Source: Sclerotinia nivalis (taxonomy: Eukaryota; Ascomycota; Leotiomycetes; Helotiales; Sclerotiniaceae). Taken from it: 64,000 bases of DNA. Both the position numbers and the translations under genes were made by a program. The DNA lies in assembly GCA_029531795.1 (NCBI GenBank), contig JAPEIS010000003.1, positions 2,790,001-2,854,000 of the forward strand, read 5' to 3'. The notes below the pieces were generated by a model. The model saw only the letters and a list, made by a program, of their open reading frames with translations. It was not told the DNA's origin and ran no database searches. Positions 11,701 to 23,008 of the stretch are shown here, in pieces; the stretch's first letter is position 1; every line of letters begins with the position of its first letter.

Positions 11701-12628
11701 GTAGATCATTATATTCGATTATAGAACTCAATTTATCTTTGACTTCTGGAAGTATATCTGTAAACAACTAGATACTGTTTCGAAGCTGTCGATAACTTAT
11801 CATTCTGAAATCGATAAACAAACGAAAAAGGCAAATATAATACTTGAACAATATTTTCGCTTGTATATATCCTACCTGCAGAACGATTGATCTGAATGGT
11901 TATCGATTATTGAATTCTCGATTAATTCTGTTTAATTTGAAAGCTTTCGTTTATCGTTGTTCTTTGTCAATTACGGTTTCTATCCCCGAATGGGTTTCGA
12001 ACCTGTTATGCTCTCCGATCGCTTTGGAATCCTAAACATTGAGGAATTCGTCAAAAAGATGAAATCGATTGTCGATCACCTGAAAACCGAACTGATCGTT
12101 AATCAAGTTCGTTATTCGAAGAATGCTGATTTCTATTGTTCGCCTATCCATCGATATTAATCTGGAGATCTAGTCTAACTTAATACTAAGAATATCCGAA
12201 CTCTTCATCCTCAGAAGAAGCTAGATTAGAAGAACTTAAATCCCTTTCGAATTCTGAAGGGTATAGGTTTGTACATTTATGAATTAGAGTTCTTTACCTT
12301 TATAAGGAATCATCCGATCTTTCATATTAACCTATTGTATCCTGCTAATGATAACTCTATCCCCGGTCAACGCAATTCGTCTCCTCCTCCTATCGAAATT
12401 GAAGATATTAAACAATTCGATATAAAGGAAGTCCTGGATTCCTAATGGGAATGTCGAAACCGTAATGGCTTCTGTCTGAAATATATTGTCCGATAAATAA
12501 ACTATGATACGTTTACCGAAGAGCCTACAGAGTATTTGAAGAATACTCAAGAACTGATCTGTAATTATTACTGTTGTTATCCGGATAAACCTAATCCCTT
12601 TAGTCGTCTCAACAGAGCTCGACCCTAA
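8758..12628 (+). pseudogene. Chromovirus pol with chromodomain (degenerate, one frameshift)
   Basis: Pol lies in the -1 frame relative to gag. In order: a protease-like segment to about 9300; RT at 9417-10200 with [18 protein letters not shown] and an intact YLDDIL at about 10034; RNase H; integrase (HHCC region to 11455, then ISIDFI, FDYRTQF and an HSEIDKQTKKAN glutamate motif); and a C-terminal chromodomain (IEIEDIKQFDIKEVLDS...YIVR.INYD...EPTEYL) ending at TAA 12626-12628. A 1-nt deletion relative to the 20-kb copy, near 10430-10455, shifts the frame. Stops are mostly former CAG, CAA or TGG codons. Confidence 0.82.
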
Positions 12629-12640
12629 GGAAGGAGATAC

Positions 12641-12853
12641 TATCATGGGGTCCCCGTATATGATATACGGAGACCGCTCGGGTTCCGATCCATAGGAATC
12701 GGACCTCGGATAAGTGTAGGCTAGCCCCGGTCGGGGCTAGCGCTACACATAAATATATTTAAGGAACCGTTCCTTCTATAGAAACGTAGCTCTTCGAGCT
12801 ACGTCTTATTAATAAAAGTGATTCCTGTTGTCCTGTCTGTTGCCTCTATGATA
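12641..12853 (+). repeat. 3' LTR of the 7232-12853 chromovirus
   Basis: It is 213 bp, starts TATCAT (TGTCAC mutated at two CpA/TpG-type positions) and ends ATGATA. It keeps the perfect ACGTAGCTC/GAGCTACGT and GCTAGCCCCG/CGGGGCTAGC hairpins that are damaged in the 5' LTR. Confidence 0.92.
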
Positions 12854-15800
12854 TATAAAATCATAAAATTGTAGTAAGGTTCTAAAAAGTATCTCTATTA
12901 TATTGCTTTACCCTTGTAAAATCGATCGAAAATCCCCTTCTGTAAATGTCGAGGACAATATAGTCTGTCGCAAATGATCTTGCTTAATAGTTTTCTATAC
13001 AGTATTTAATTCATCCTATATCAATCGGATAGCCCGAATGTTATTTTGTTGATAAAACGAAACAAAGCTAGAAATTTGCAATCAATGAATATCATTCATA
13101 TTTGGATTTGTATCTTTGTAAATAGGTATAAAGAATTCCCTAACAGAAAACAAGGGCAAATAGTTTTTTGGATTATGAATAGATTAATGTCGATTTACAA
13201 TCTTTAAAATCGATTTTGGATGTAGATAATTGGGAATCATTTATATTTGATTATTTGGTTCTTTGTAGTGCTTTGTTCGATAATGATTTATATCAAATAT
13301 CAAACCCTATTGAAATTCGAGGTTAATAAAAGAATCGTTAGATTGTAATATATAATCTTCATCTAGTATTTCTTCAATAGAAGGTTTTTTATAAGAAGTT
13401 CTTTTAAAAGTAAAAAGCGATTGAATAAATGAACAATCGATATCATCCTTTGAATAATCCTCGACATATAAAAAACGATATTTATAAACTATACATTTAG
13501 CTTTTATATCAAAATCGATAAAGAATTTATTTAAAAGTTCGATAATATCAACGATCTATTATGGAATAACTTTTGCTAGATCCTTTTGTTCCTTGATCGA
13601 AGATGAAATCGTTGATGTAATAACTGGCTCTGAATTATAATGCGTTAAGTAATTGGAAGCATAATAATTTGAAGAGAATATTAAACTCATCTCTGTTTAA
13701 TTGATAATAGAATTGTAGCACTGTAATTATAGTAAACCAAAGATTAACAATGTCTTTAATGAAAACTAAATGATATAAAAGGATTAATATTTATAGTAAT
13801 CTCTTATAGCAATTTCCATCACAAAATATTTTATAATTCTATCGGCGACCTTTCTATCAGCAAGTTGGAATTCGCGAGGGTGAGGTAAGAGTTGTATTTC
13901 AATATTATATTTGGAAGCAAAAAAACAATTAACAAAGGTTTCTTCAGAGTATCTACTATTAATGAGATTTGTAACAATAAAGGGATTTTCATATACAAAG
14001 AATATAATGGTTTTAACGAATAGAGATTTGCTATTTATAGAGTTGAACTACAATGGCTTATTTCTATTCATTCTTCGATTTACCTTTTTGCTCTTAGTAT
14101 TCCTTTACGAACGATTTTTTGTAAAGATTAATCTTTTCCTTGTTTGGGACTTTCTTTGACTGAATTAAATATAGAGACAATCTCTTTTGGCTCGATATAA
14201 TCTTACCATTATATTTGATTCAAATACTATTAACTTTGTACCCAATTATCAGTATATCCTCCTCGAAATCCATTGCGATTATTATTAAACCTATTAACGT
14301 TTTGAAAAACCAGAACAACAATATATTGATCGGGGACCGGATTAGTTAAAGCAGCAGTATTGCGATTGGAAAAGATATTAACAAAAGTTTGTTTGCCAAA
14401 AAAAAGATTATTATTGATATTATAAATAATATAACAATCAATCTAAAAGTAATTGATTCTATTACAACAATTATAAGAAATCATAGAATTAAACTTCTTT
14501 TTCTTATTTTGCAAATCCTTTTTTTATTGTCTTTTTTATTTCATTATATCAAAGTCTATAAGATTATTATTAACAACAAATGCTTTACCAGAATTTTTAT
14601 TATAATACTCAGCATTACAAAGATTCTGACTTCAAATAGAGAATTTCTTTTACTAACTATCAATATCGTCGGCTGTACAGGGGTTCGAGTTATCAATAAC
14701 CAAAGTTCGAAAAGGGGCTATAATCTTTTGCTTCATCGTATTAACAATCTCGCAATCAGATTTGTAACAAAAGTTAGCAAGATAAGACAACATAAAGAAG
14801 AAAACCGAAAAGGATTCCTTTGGACCTATAAAAAGCTTATCGAATTTGAACAAGGTTTCCCTTTCGATATCCACAGAGATATATAATTTGTTTAATTTAA
14901 TCAAAAACGAAACAACGGAATCGAAGCAAGTGGGATTGTTAACAAATCTGATGATATCTGTAATACACTTTTATTATACTTGATTATCGAAAAGATTAAT
15001 AGTATAGCTAATCTTCTTTTGTTCAAAAACAAAAAATTGTAAATCGATTATCCAACAGAATTGCAAATCCAATTTCCAGGATTGATAATCCTTTTGTCGA
15101 ACGAGAATATTAGATTTTTCGTTTTTAAAAACAAACAGATCCTTTTGAGTTTGATAGAGAATAATCGGTTTCTGATTAATAACAGCACTACCGACATCCA
15201 ACTGAATTTGTTTGTCGGTTAGAATGCAAAGAAGCTCGATGTTTTCCGTTTTGAATTCCTTAATCTTATTTGTTTGAATAACGATATAGGTAGTTTGAAT
15301 AATAAAGCAATCTTCGATAATAAAGAAAACATAATTCAGGTAAACAGTTTATTCGTTAGGATTGGCAGCGAAGTTTGGTGTCACTAAAACATCCAATTCT
15401 ATTAGGATTTGTATAATAATAAACTATTAACCAAAGACTCGTTGAATTTCGGTACGAATTCTTTTGATAAAAGTAGGAATCGCATTACCAGCAAATATAG
15501 AATTGGAAGTCATTGTAAAAAGAATTACAATTGTATAAAATAATCGATAGAGAATTTGCGATTATACAAAAGCAATCAAAAATAGATACAGAAGTTTGCG
15601 AATAAATATAATTGTATAAAAGCAATTAGGGATTAAAAGTTGTACAAAAGCAGATAAGAAATACGATTATACAAAAGCAGGCGAGTTACAACGGTGTGAA
15701 AGCAGTCGAAAATAGATACAGAAGTTTGTAGATGATTTGGCAAGACCAGATCATTTTGTAAAGTGACGGAGCCTTTGAAAGGGTAGTATAAATTATCACG

Positions 15801-15956
15801 GTGAGGGAAAAGGTATATGTAGGTTTGATCTATTGTTGTACTACGAGGAGGAGAAGAAGGTCAAGGAGGTGATCTGATTATATAGAAGTGAGTGTATGCA
15901 TGTGTGCCTAAGGCATACATGATCACGTGCAGGTGAAGGGAGATGAACCCGTAACA
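12854..15956 (-). pseudogene. Gypsy element X: 5' LTR, gag and 5' pol (minus strand)
   Basis: This is the upstream half of element X, continuing the frame broken at 7231. The LTR is 15794-15956. Gag starts at ATG 15513-15511 (MTSNSIFAGN.IPTFI). A segment DVGSAVINQKPIILYQTQKDLF...WKLDLQF (14974-15201) and DIERETLFKFDKLFIGPKESFSVFFF (14653-14904) follow, which resemble Gypsy capsid regions. From about 14300 to 12859 the frame is heavily interrupted and holds the rest of gag and the pre-RT part of pol. Base composition is very AT-rich and stops replace W, Q and R codons. Confidence 0.7.
15794..15956 (-). repeat. 5' LTR of Gypsy element X (about 163 bp)
   Basis: It begins TGTTACGGGTTCATC at 15956 and ends GTGATA at 15794, a pair of imperfect inverted termini (TGTTAC versus GTGATA, one RIP-type change apart). 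Left of it is the leader of X. Right of it the sequence jumps into the middle of another copy's gag. No partner 3' LTR is seen in the window. Confidence 0.65.
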
Positions 15957-16840
15957 TACAGAGATATATAATTTATCCAATTTGGTCAAAAATGAAACAG
16001 CAGAATCGAAGCAAATGAGATCGTCAACGAATTTGATGATATCTGTAATACACTCTTATCGTACTTGACTATCGAGAAGATTAATAACATAGCTAATCTT
16101 CTTTTGTTCAAAAACAAAAAGTTGTAAATCGATCATCCAATAGAATTGCAAACCCAACTTTTAGGACTGATAATCCTTTTATCGAACAAGAATATTAAAT
16201 CTTTCGCTTTTAAAAACAAACAGATCTTTCTGAATTTAGTAGAGAGTAATCAGTTTCTGGTTAATGGTAGCATCATCAATATCTAGCTGAACTTGCTTGT
16301 TGGTTAGAGTACAAAGAAGCTTAACATTTTCTACTTTGAATTCCTCGATCTTATTTATTTGAATGGCAATATAGATAATTTGAATAATAAAACAATTTTC
16401 GATAACAAAGAAAACATAATTCAAATAAACAATTTGTTCATTAGAATTGATAACAAGGTTTGGCATCATTGGAATATTCAATTCTGTTAGGATTTGTATA
16501 ATAATAAACCATTGGCCGAAGACTCGTTGAATTTCGATACGAATTCCTTCGATAAAAGTAGGAATCATATTACCAATGGATATAAAACCAAAAGCCATTG
16601 TAAAAAGAATTACAATTATACAAAATAATCGATAAAGAATTTGTAATTGTACAAAAGCAATCAAAAACAGATACAAAAGCCTACAAATAAATACGATTAC
16701 ACAAAAACAATCAAGGATCAGAAGTTACACAAAAACAAATAAAAAACACAACTATATAAAAACAAACGAATTACAACAATACGAAAGCAATCGAAAACAA
16801 ATACAAAAGCCTGTAGATGATTTGGCAAGATTAGATCACT
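15957..16840 (-). pseudogene. Second copy (Y) of the X-family Gypsy: leader and N-terminal gag
   Basis: About 885 bp nearly parallel to 14870-15760. Gag starts at 16598 (MAFGFISIGNMIPTFI) and is open to 16236, with a VNSNEQIVYLNYVFFVIENCFIIQI-type segment, then stops. At 15957 the frame breaks exactly at the X LTR, so X is inserted in the gag of Y. At 16840 the leader is cut by the next chromovirus. The rest of Y is not present on either side within the window. Confidence 0.7.
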
Positions 16841-17077
16841 TGTCACGGGGTCAGGGCCGGGCCACTGGACCGGCCCCTTTAGTAGGCTCCACCTGTCCGA
16901 TCCAGCACCGAGCGGGGCACGCTCGGTGATCGTACCCTGTAAGAGCGCTAGGGCTCGGAGCCCTAGCACACACAAATGTATTTAAAGGAAACGTTCCTTC
17001 TATAGAAACGTAGCTCTTCGAGCTACGTCTTATTAATAAAAGTGATTCCTATTGTCCTATCTGTTGCCTCTGTGATA
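16841..17077 (+). repeat. 5' LTR, 237 bp, U3 version 2
   Basis: It starts TGTCACGGGGTC and ends GTGATA. Its U3 consists of successive inverted repeats: GGGCCGG/CCGGCCC, CACCGAGCG/CGCTCGGTG and GCTAGGGCTC/GAGCCCTAGC. After them come the family-wide AAGGAAAC/GTTCCTT and ACGTAGCTC/GAGCTACGT. All arms are intact in this copy. Confidence 0.9.
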
Positions 17078-17116
17078 CTACATAACTCCTACCTATCTGT
17101 ACCGACACTTCTAACG

Positions 17117-18391
17117 ATGTCGTCCCGTCCGCACCCGCCTAGCCAGCCCGGCTCCCCTAAAGAATTCGCTACTATTGTAACCAGCGATATCACGATCTAA
17201 TATCATTATCTCACCTCCCTTTACAATTATAATATAAGAATAAAGACAAAGGTAACCGATCTGCAATCTGTAGTTCAAAAGTTTACTTTCGATTTGCAAA
17301 TCGAGAAAACCGTATTCATACAATGGAAGGAAAAGAACGATAAATTGATTGCCTATCTAACTCAATTTCATCCCGTCCCCATCGCTCCGTCTATTTCAAT
17401 CGACTCCTTACCCCTAACACCCATTACAACCCCGGCCGCTGCTCCTGTTCTATCGAAGCCCCAATTGAATGAGAAGGTACCTGACCCCACACCGTTTGAT
17501 GAAACGAAAATCGATCTTGATCGATTTGTCGATCAAATACAGAATAAAATGCATACCAATTCCGATTGCTTTACTTCCCCACATTCCCGCCTGACTTATA
17601 TAACTAGAAGATTAACTAGATTCGCTACCATACAAATTCGATCATATAATATCAAAAAGCAATTTGTTAAACTTATTGATTATAAAGATCTGTTGCAAAT
17701 ATTGAAAAGAATTTATAGAAACCAGAACAAACAGACCGAAGCCCGAAAACTCTTGATCAATCTGAAACAGAGGAATCAATTGTTTCATATCTTCTATATT
17801 GAGTTCTAGAGACTAGCGTTGGAAACCGGGATGGCCGATAACAATAGTACCCTGATTATCCTATTAAAACAAGTTTTATCGAGCGAATTGAAAAACCAGA
17901 TTGTTACTATTGAGCCACCTACAAATAGCGCCAACACATTCGTTGCTTTCGTACAAACATTGGAGAATCGCCGTCTATACCTGATAGGATCGACCGGTTC
18001 TGGTCGCAACTTAATCGTCCCGTCGCTCTATACTACAATTCAAAACCTGAATCCTATTAATTATACCCCTGCTCCATCTCTGAATGCTATTACCCGATCT
18101 GCTACTTCTATTACAACTATACCTACTGAAAACCCAATAGATCTCAATTCCCAAAAACATACTAATAAACACAAACAAAAAGAATACTTCCATTGTAAAT
18201 CGATCGATCATCATATAAAAGATTACCTATTCCCAGATAATCGTTCTGTACAAGCTAAAGCTAGCTTTACCAATCCTGCCCCGCTATCCCCTATTCCGTC
18301 TTCTGCCCAGATTCAACTGTATGCTATATCACCGTACAATCTATCCCCTCCCGACTCCCCGAGTTCGGGAAACGAAGCCTGTCTGGTATAA
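17117..18391 (+). pseudogene. Chromovirus gag, 424 codons with RIP-type stops
   Basis: The ATG at 17117 lies 39 nt after the LTR and opens a frame MSSRPHPPSQPGSPKEFATIV that is conserved in the other copies. The frame then runs through KIDLDRFVDQIQNKMHTN, TSPHSRLTYITRRLT and a C-terminal knuckle now reading EYFHCKSIDHHIKDYLF, with two Cys changed to Tyr. One stop replaces a Trp-type codon near 17190. TAG at 17807-17809 replaces CAG retained by the other copy. It ends at TAA 18389-18391, overlapping the -1-frame pol. Confidence 0.82.
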
Positions 18392-21300
18392 ATCATTATC
18401 AGACGAAAGCCCCGCACACACTACACCTGTCCGTCGCCGCAATTCAAGGTTTATCTTTCGCTGAAGAAACAAACAATCGAGTAAATCTGATGATATTGTT
18501 TGTTACTGTCCTACCGACACTTGATCGATTCTATCCTACTTACACTATGATGGATAACAGATACAAAGGATATACTTTCGCAGATCGAAGTTGAATTGAA
18601 GCTATTAAGTTTCCAATATACAAATTATCTATCCCGTTCGAAGTTATTAGATTCGATGGGAAAATACTACCTGAAAATCGAGTAGATCGTTACATTCTCG
18701 CCGATCTGCAAATCAACGATCACTATAAAAAGAGATCAAAAATTTACATCATTGAGCTAGCCCATTATCCAATTGTCCTGGGATTAGCATGGCTAAAGAA
18801 GCACGATCCCTATATCGAATTCGCATTTAATACATTCCGATTCGATAATGAGTTCTGTCGAAAATTCTGTAATACACCGCTGCAACCATCCCGTGTAAAA
18901 GCGTTGCAGGACGTCCCGAAGAAAACCCACCCGGTATACCTGCCTTTCCGCCCGGATGTCTTTCAAAGCAAGGATATCGCATCTATATTAATGAAAGTTT
19001 ATACAGTATACACTCATTGCAATTATAAGATGTTTCAGGTTACTATAAATCTGATTAACGATATCCTATCCCAGAGAAAAGACCCTGTCCTATCTGACCT
19101 ATTTAAGGAATTCCGATCCTGGATCGATATATTCTCCCCGCGAAATGCCGACAAATTGCTTTCGCATTGATTATACGACTACAATATCCGTTTGAAGAAG
19201 AAAGCCAAACTACCATTTGGAGCTCTTTATTCTATATCCCGAAACGAGCTTATTGTTCTGAAAGATTAGCTATTCGAGAACCTTCAAAAAGGATTCATCC
19301 GTCTGAATTCGTCTGTTTCAGTTTCGCTTGTTCTGTTTATCAAGAAATCCAATGAAGGGTTACGATTCTGTATCGACTATTGAACTCTGAATAATCTATC
19401 AGCGAAAGATCGTTATCTGCTACCATTTACCAAAGAATCCTTGAACAATTTGAAAGGGATGAAATTCTTTACGAAAATCGATATCATCTCTGTATTCAAC
19501 AATATAAGGATTAAGGAAGAGCAAAAATATCTAATTGCTTTTTGTATTCGTTTCGATCTATTTAAGATCCTGATCATACCCTTTGGATTAACCGGTATAT
19601 CTATTACATTCTAGCGTTTTATCAATGATACTCTACGAGAGTACTTAGATATATTCTGTATTGTTTATCTAGATAATATTCTGATCTATAATAGAACCTG
19701 CTCCGAGCATATCGCTTATATTCAAAAGGTCCTGGAAGTCTTAAAGAAGGCTGGTCTATATACGAATCTGAAGAAGTGCAACTTCTTGAAACCTGAAACC
19801 AAATTCCTGGGCTTTATTGTAGGCCGGGAAAATATCCGAATGGACCCTGCAAAGATCAAGACGATCGTCGAATGGAAGATCCCGGTCTACCTGACAAATG
19901 TACAAGCATTTATCGGGTTTGGCAATTTTTATTGACGATTTATTCGTAATTTCTTATCTATTATACATCTGCTGATTAATCTGACCCGAAAGAACGTTTT
20001 GTTTATTTGAAGTCCTGCCTATACAAAAGCTTTTTTTGCTCTGAAGACAGCGTTTACTGAGATATCAATCCTAATTGTTTTCGATTGAAAAAAAGATATG
20101 ATCATAGAGATCGATACATCCGATTTCGTATCTGTTGGAGTATTGTTCCAATACAATGATATAGGAATCCTGAAACCTATTGTGTATTTCTCAAAAAAGC
20201 ATTCGATCGTTGAATATAATTATAAGATTTACGATAAAGAATTATTAACCATTATTCGATGCTTCGAGGAATAGCGCCCAGAACTAGAGGGAGCGCTATT
20301 TTCGATCCAGATAATCATAGATCACAAGAATTTGGAGTATTTTACAACTACCAAATTATTGAACCATTGTCAAGCCTGTTGATCTGAATTTCTATTTCGA
20401 TTCAATTTCAAGATTACCTATCGACCAGATAAACAAGGAGCTAAATCTGATACTCTAACCAGAAGATCAGAGGATCTGCTTAAAGAAGGGGATGAATATC
20501 TTCAATATTAAAGCCAAACGATTTTGAAATCAGAAAACCTTGATTTTGCTTTATTCCTTACATTTATTTCCGCTTTCGTATCTGTTTTGTTTGTATTTAT
20601 CTCATCTGATCCGATAGATTCCCCAAAGAAAAAAGTTCGTTTTGCGATTACTACCTATAGTCAATTCCACCAATCGTTGAAAGAATCTAATTCAGTTCGC
20701 TTAATCCCCAGATCTATTCTATCCGTCCCTAACTCCCCATCCATTCCTAACACTTTGTTTATCCCCAAAGTTCTATCGATCCCTAAACCACTACCCGCTT
20801 CTATTGCTCCGTTTGATTAACCTCCGATACCCATTGTAATCCCCGATCTGTTATTCGAATTACCAAAGAAACTGAAAACTCTATTTGCTGAAGCATATAT
20901 ATCCGATTCTATATTTGTATCTATTCTGAAGATCTTGATAAAGAAAGCACCCAAGCATCCCCGTATTACCCTATCCGAATACACCGAAAATAATAACCTG
21001 CTATATTATCACAAAAAGCTTTTCGTTCCTAATTACGATAATCTAAAAGCTGAATTGCTTCGTCTAATCCACGATTCCCTTATCACAGATCACCCGCACT
21101 ATACTTGCACCTTCGAGCTCCTATCCCGAAACTACTATTGGCCTGGATATTATAACTATATCAATCGTTGGATACATAATTGTTATAACTACCATCGAAC
21201 AACACCAAACCATAAAGAACAAAAAGATATCCTCCACCCACTCCCGATCCTTTAACAAACGTAAAGGAATATATCAATCGATTTCATAACACATCTCCCG

Positions 21301-22371
21301 AAAAGTTTTGGTTACGATACGATATTCGTAATAATCGATCGATTGACTAAAATGAAGTATTTCTTACCTTGTTACGGTACTTGTAATTCCAAAGAAATAA
21401 CCTACTTGTTCCTGAAGCATATCTAAAAGCTGCACAGCCTACCATCGATAATTATATTCGATCGTAGTACTCAATTCATATCTGATTTCTGGAAATACAT
21501 CTGTAAACGCTTGAATACAATATCGAAACTATCAACAATCTACCACCCGGAAACCGATAAACAAACTAAAAAAGCAAATATTATATTCGAACAGTATCTT
21601 CAATCATACATCTCGTACCTGCAGAACGATTGGTCCGAATGATTATCGATTGTTGAATTTTCAATCAATTCTATCTAATCTAAAAGTTCCCACCTGACCC
21701 CGTTTTTTGCGAATTACAATTATCATCCGCATATAGGATTTGAACCGTTCATCGTCATTAATCGCCCTAACATCCGGAATGCCGAAGAGTTTATCAAAAA
21801 AATATCCCTGATCGTTGAATATCTAAAGATCGAATTGACCATTAGCCAAACTCGTTATACAAAGAATACCAATATCCGCTGTATTCCTACCCACCATTAC
21901 AATCCTGATGATCTGGTTTGATTGAACACCAAAAACATCAAGACCCTAAAACCACAAAAGAAACTAAATTGGAAGAATCTAAGCCCGTTCTGGATCCTGC
22001 GAACTATAAGCATATACACTTACAAACTCGAACTACCTACCTCGATGAAAAATCACCCTATATTCCATATGAATTTACTATACCTTGCTTATAACGATTC
22101 TATCCCTGATCAATGTAATCCATTCTTTCCTCCCATTGAAATCGAAGGAATCGAACAATTCGAAGTAAAGGAAGTTCTGAATTCCCATTGGGAACACCGC
22201 GATCGCGATGGCCCCCGCCTGAAATATACCGTTCGATAAATCGACTACAACGAATCGATCGAAAAGCCTACTGATTACCTAAACAACACTCGAAAGCTGA
22301 TCCAGAATTACCATCGAAGATATCCGGATAAACCTGGCCCTCATAACCGTTTCAATGGAGTTCAACCTTAA
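18391..22371 (+). pseudogene. Chromovirus pol with C-terminal chromodomain (RIP stops only, no frameshift seen)
   Basis: A single frame, -1 to gag, holds all domains. A retropepsin-like segment runs from 18391 to 18870 (LILADLQINDHY...IVLGLAWLKKHDP). RT follows ([22 protein letters not shown] at about 19670 where YLDD is expected), then RNase H ([14 protein letters not shown]). The integrase zinc region is at 20935-21255 (IHDSLI.DHPHYTCTFELLSRNYYWPGYYNYI). Its core shows [22 protein letters not shown] and YHPETDKQTKKAN. The chromodomain (IEIEGIEQFEVKEVLNSHWEHR...YTVR.IDYNESIEKPTDYL) ends at TAA 22369-22371. All defects I saw are nonsense or missense transitions. Confidence 0.85.
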
Positions 22372-22383
22372 GAAAGAAGATAC

Positions 22384-22620
22384 TATCACAGGATCAGGGC
22401 CGGGTTATTGGATCGATCCCTTTAATAAACTCCACCTATCCAATCCAGTACCGAACGAAGTACGTTTGATGATCGTACCCTGTAAGAGCGCTAGGGCTCG
22501 GAGCCCTAGCACACACAAATGTATTTAAAGGAAACGTTCCTTCTATAAAAACGTAGCTCTTCGAGCTACATCTTATTAATAAAAGTGATTCCTGTTGTCC
22601 TGTCTGTTGCCTCTGTGATA
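22384..22620 (+). repeat. 3' LTR, 237 bp, U3 version 2
   Basis: It starts TATCAC and ends GTGATA. The GC hairpins of the U3 are eroded by transitions (for example GGGCCGGGTTATTGGATC), but GCTAGGGCTC/GAGCCCTAGC is intact. A purine tract AAGAAAGAAGA precedes it. Confidence 0.9.
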
Positions 22621-23008
22621 ATAACCGCTTTTTAAAAAAAAAAAAAAAAATATATCTCTTTTGTTATTATTTTAATAAGTACGATCAAAGCGTTTAAAAT
22701 ATTAAGGAAGAGCAGAATATTTATAAAAAAATAAAAAAAAAATATAGAAAGAGTTCAATTAACAAAATACGAAAGAGGAGATAGGGAAAGAGATCAAGAG
22801 TTAATGATTTAGTTGACGGAGTTAACTACAAAGATCTTTTCAAGCCCGATAGTTTTAAATCCTTTACAAAGGCAATCATGTAAACCATACCCTAGTACCT
22901 GTAAAATAAATCCCTTTAGCTAGTTAGTATACTATTTAAAGGTTCACTCTAGATGTCATTTGTCCAACTCTAGAATAGATGGTTAAGGTTTGCATATACA
23001 AGCACATG
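22621..23008 (+). mobile_element. LINE 3' end fragment
   Basis: AT-rich sequence with poly-A (22633-22649) followed by GGAGATAGGGAAAGAGATCA, GGCAATCATGTAAACC and TAGCTAGTTAG segments that recur in the same order in the LINE 3' UTR at 4615-4775. No coding sequence remains. It is the right flank of the 16841-22620 chromovirus and the left flank of the solo LTR. Confidence 0.6.

Larger units (their letters stand above)
7232..12853 (+). mobile_element. Full-length chromovirus (Gypsy) element, 5622 bp, TSD TATAA
   Basis: Two 213-bp LTRs (7232-7444, 12641-12853) bound degenerate gag and pol. The 5-bp duplication TATAA flanks both ends (7227-7231, 12854-12858). Removing element plus one TSD restores an uninterrupted minus-strand pol frame of element X (LQFYDFI + YDYYKPFY), which proves the insertion. 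A purine tract AAGGAAGGAGA precedes the 3' LTR. LTR-to-LTR differences that I can see (about 17) are all C/T or G/A transitions, consistent with RIP. The order gag, protease, RT, RNase H, integrase, chromodomain makes it a chromovirus. Confidence 0.92.
16841..22620 (+). mobile_element. Full-length chromovirus, 5780 bp, LTRs with U3 version 2
   Basis: LTRs of 237 bp lie at 16841-17077 and 22384-22620. Between them are gag (17117-18391) and pol (to 22371), closely related to the 7232-12853 element. The LTRs share the 3' part (from AAATGTATTTAA to GTGATA) with the other family members, but the first ~130 bp is a different sequence. The flanks do not match: left 5-mer TCACT, right ATAAC. The left flank is Y leader while the right flank is a LINE 3' end. 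Confidence 0.88.
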
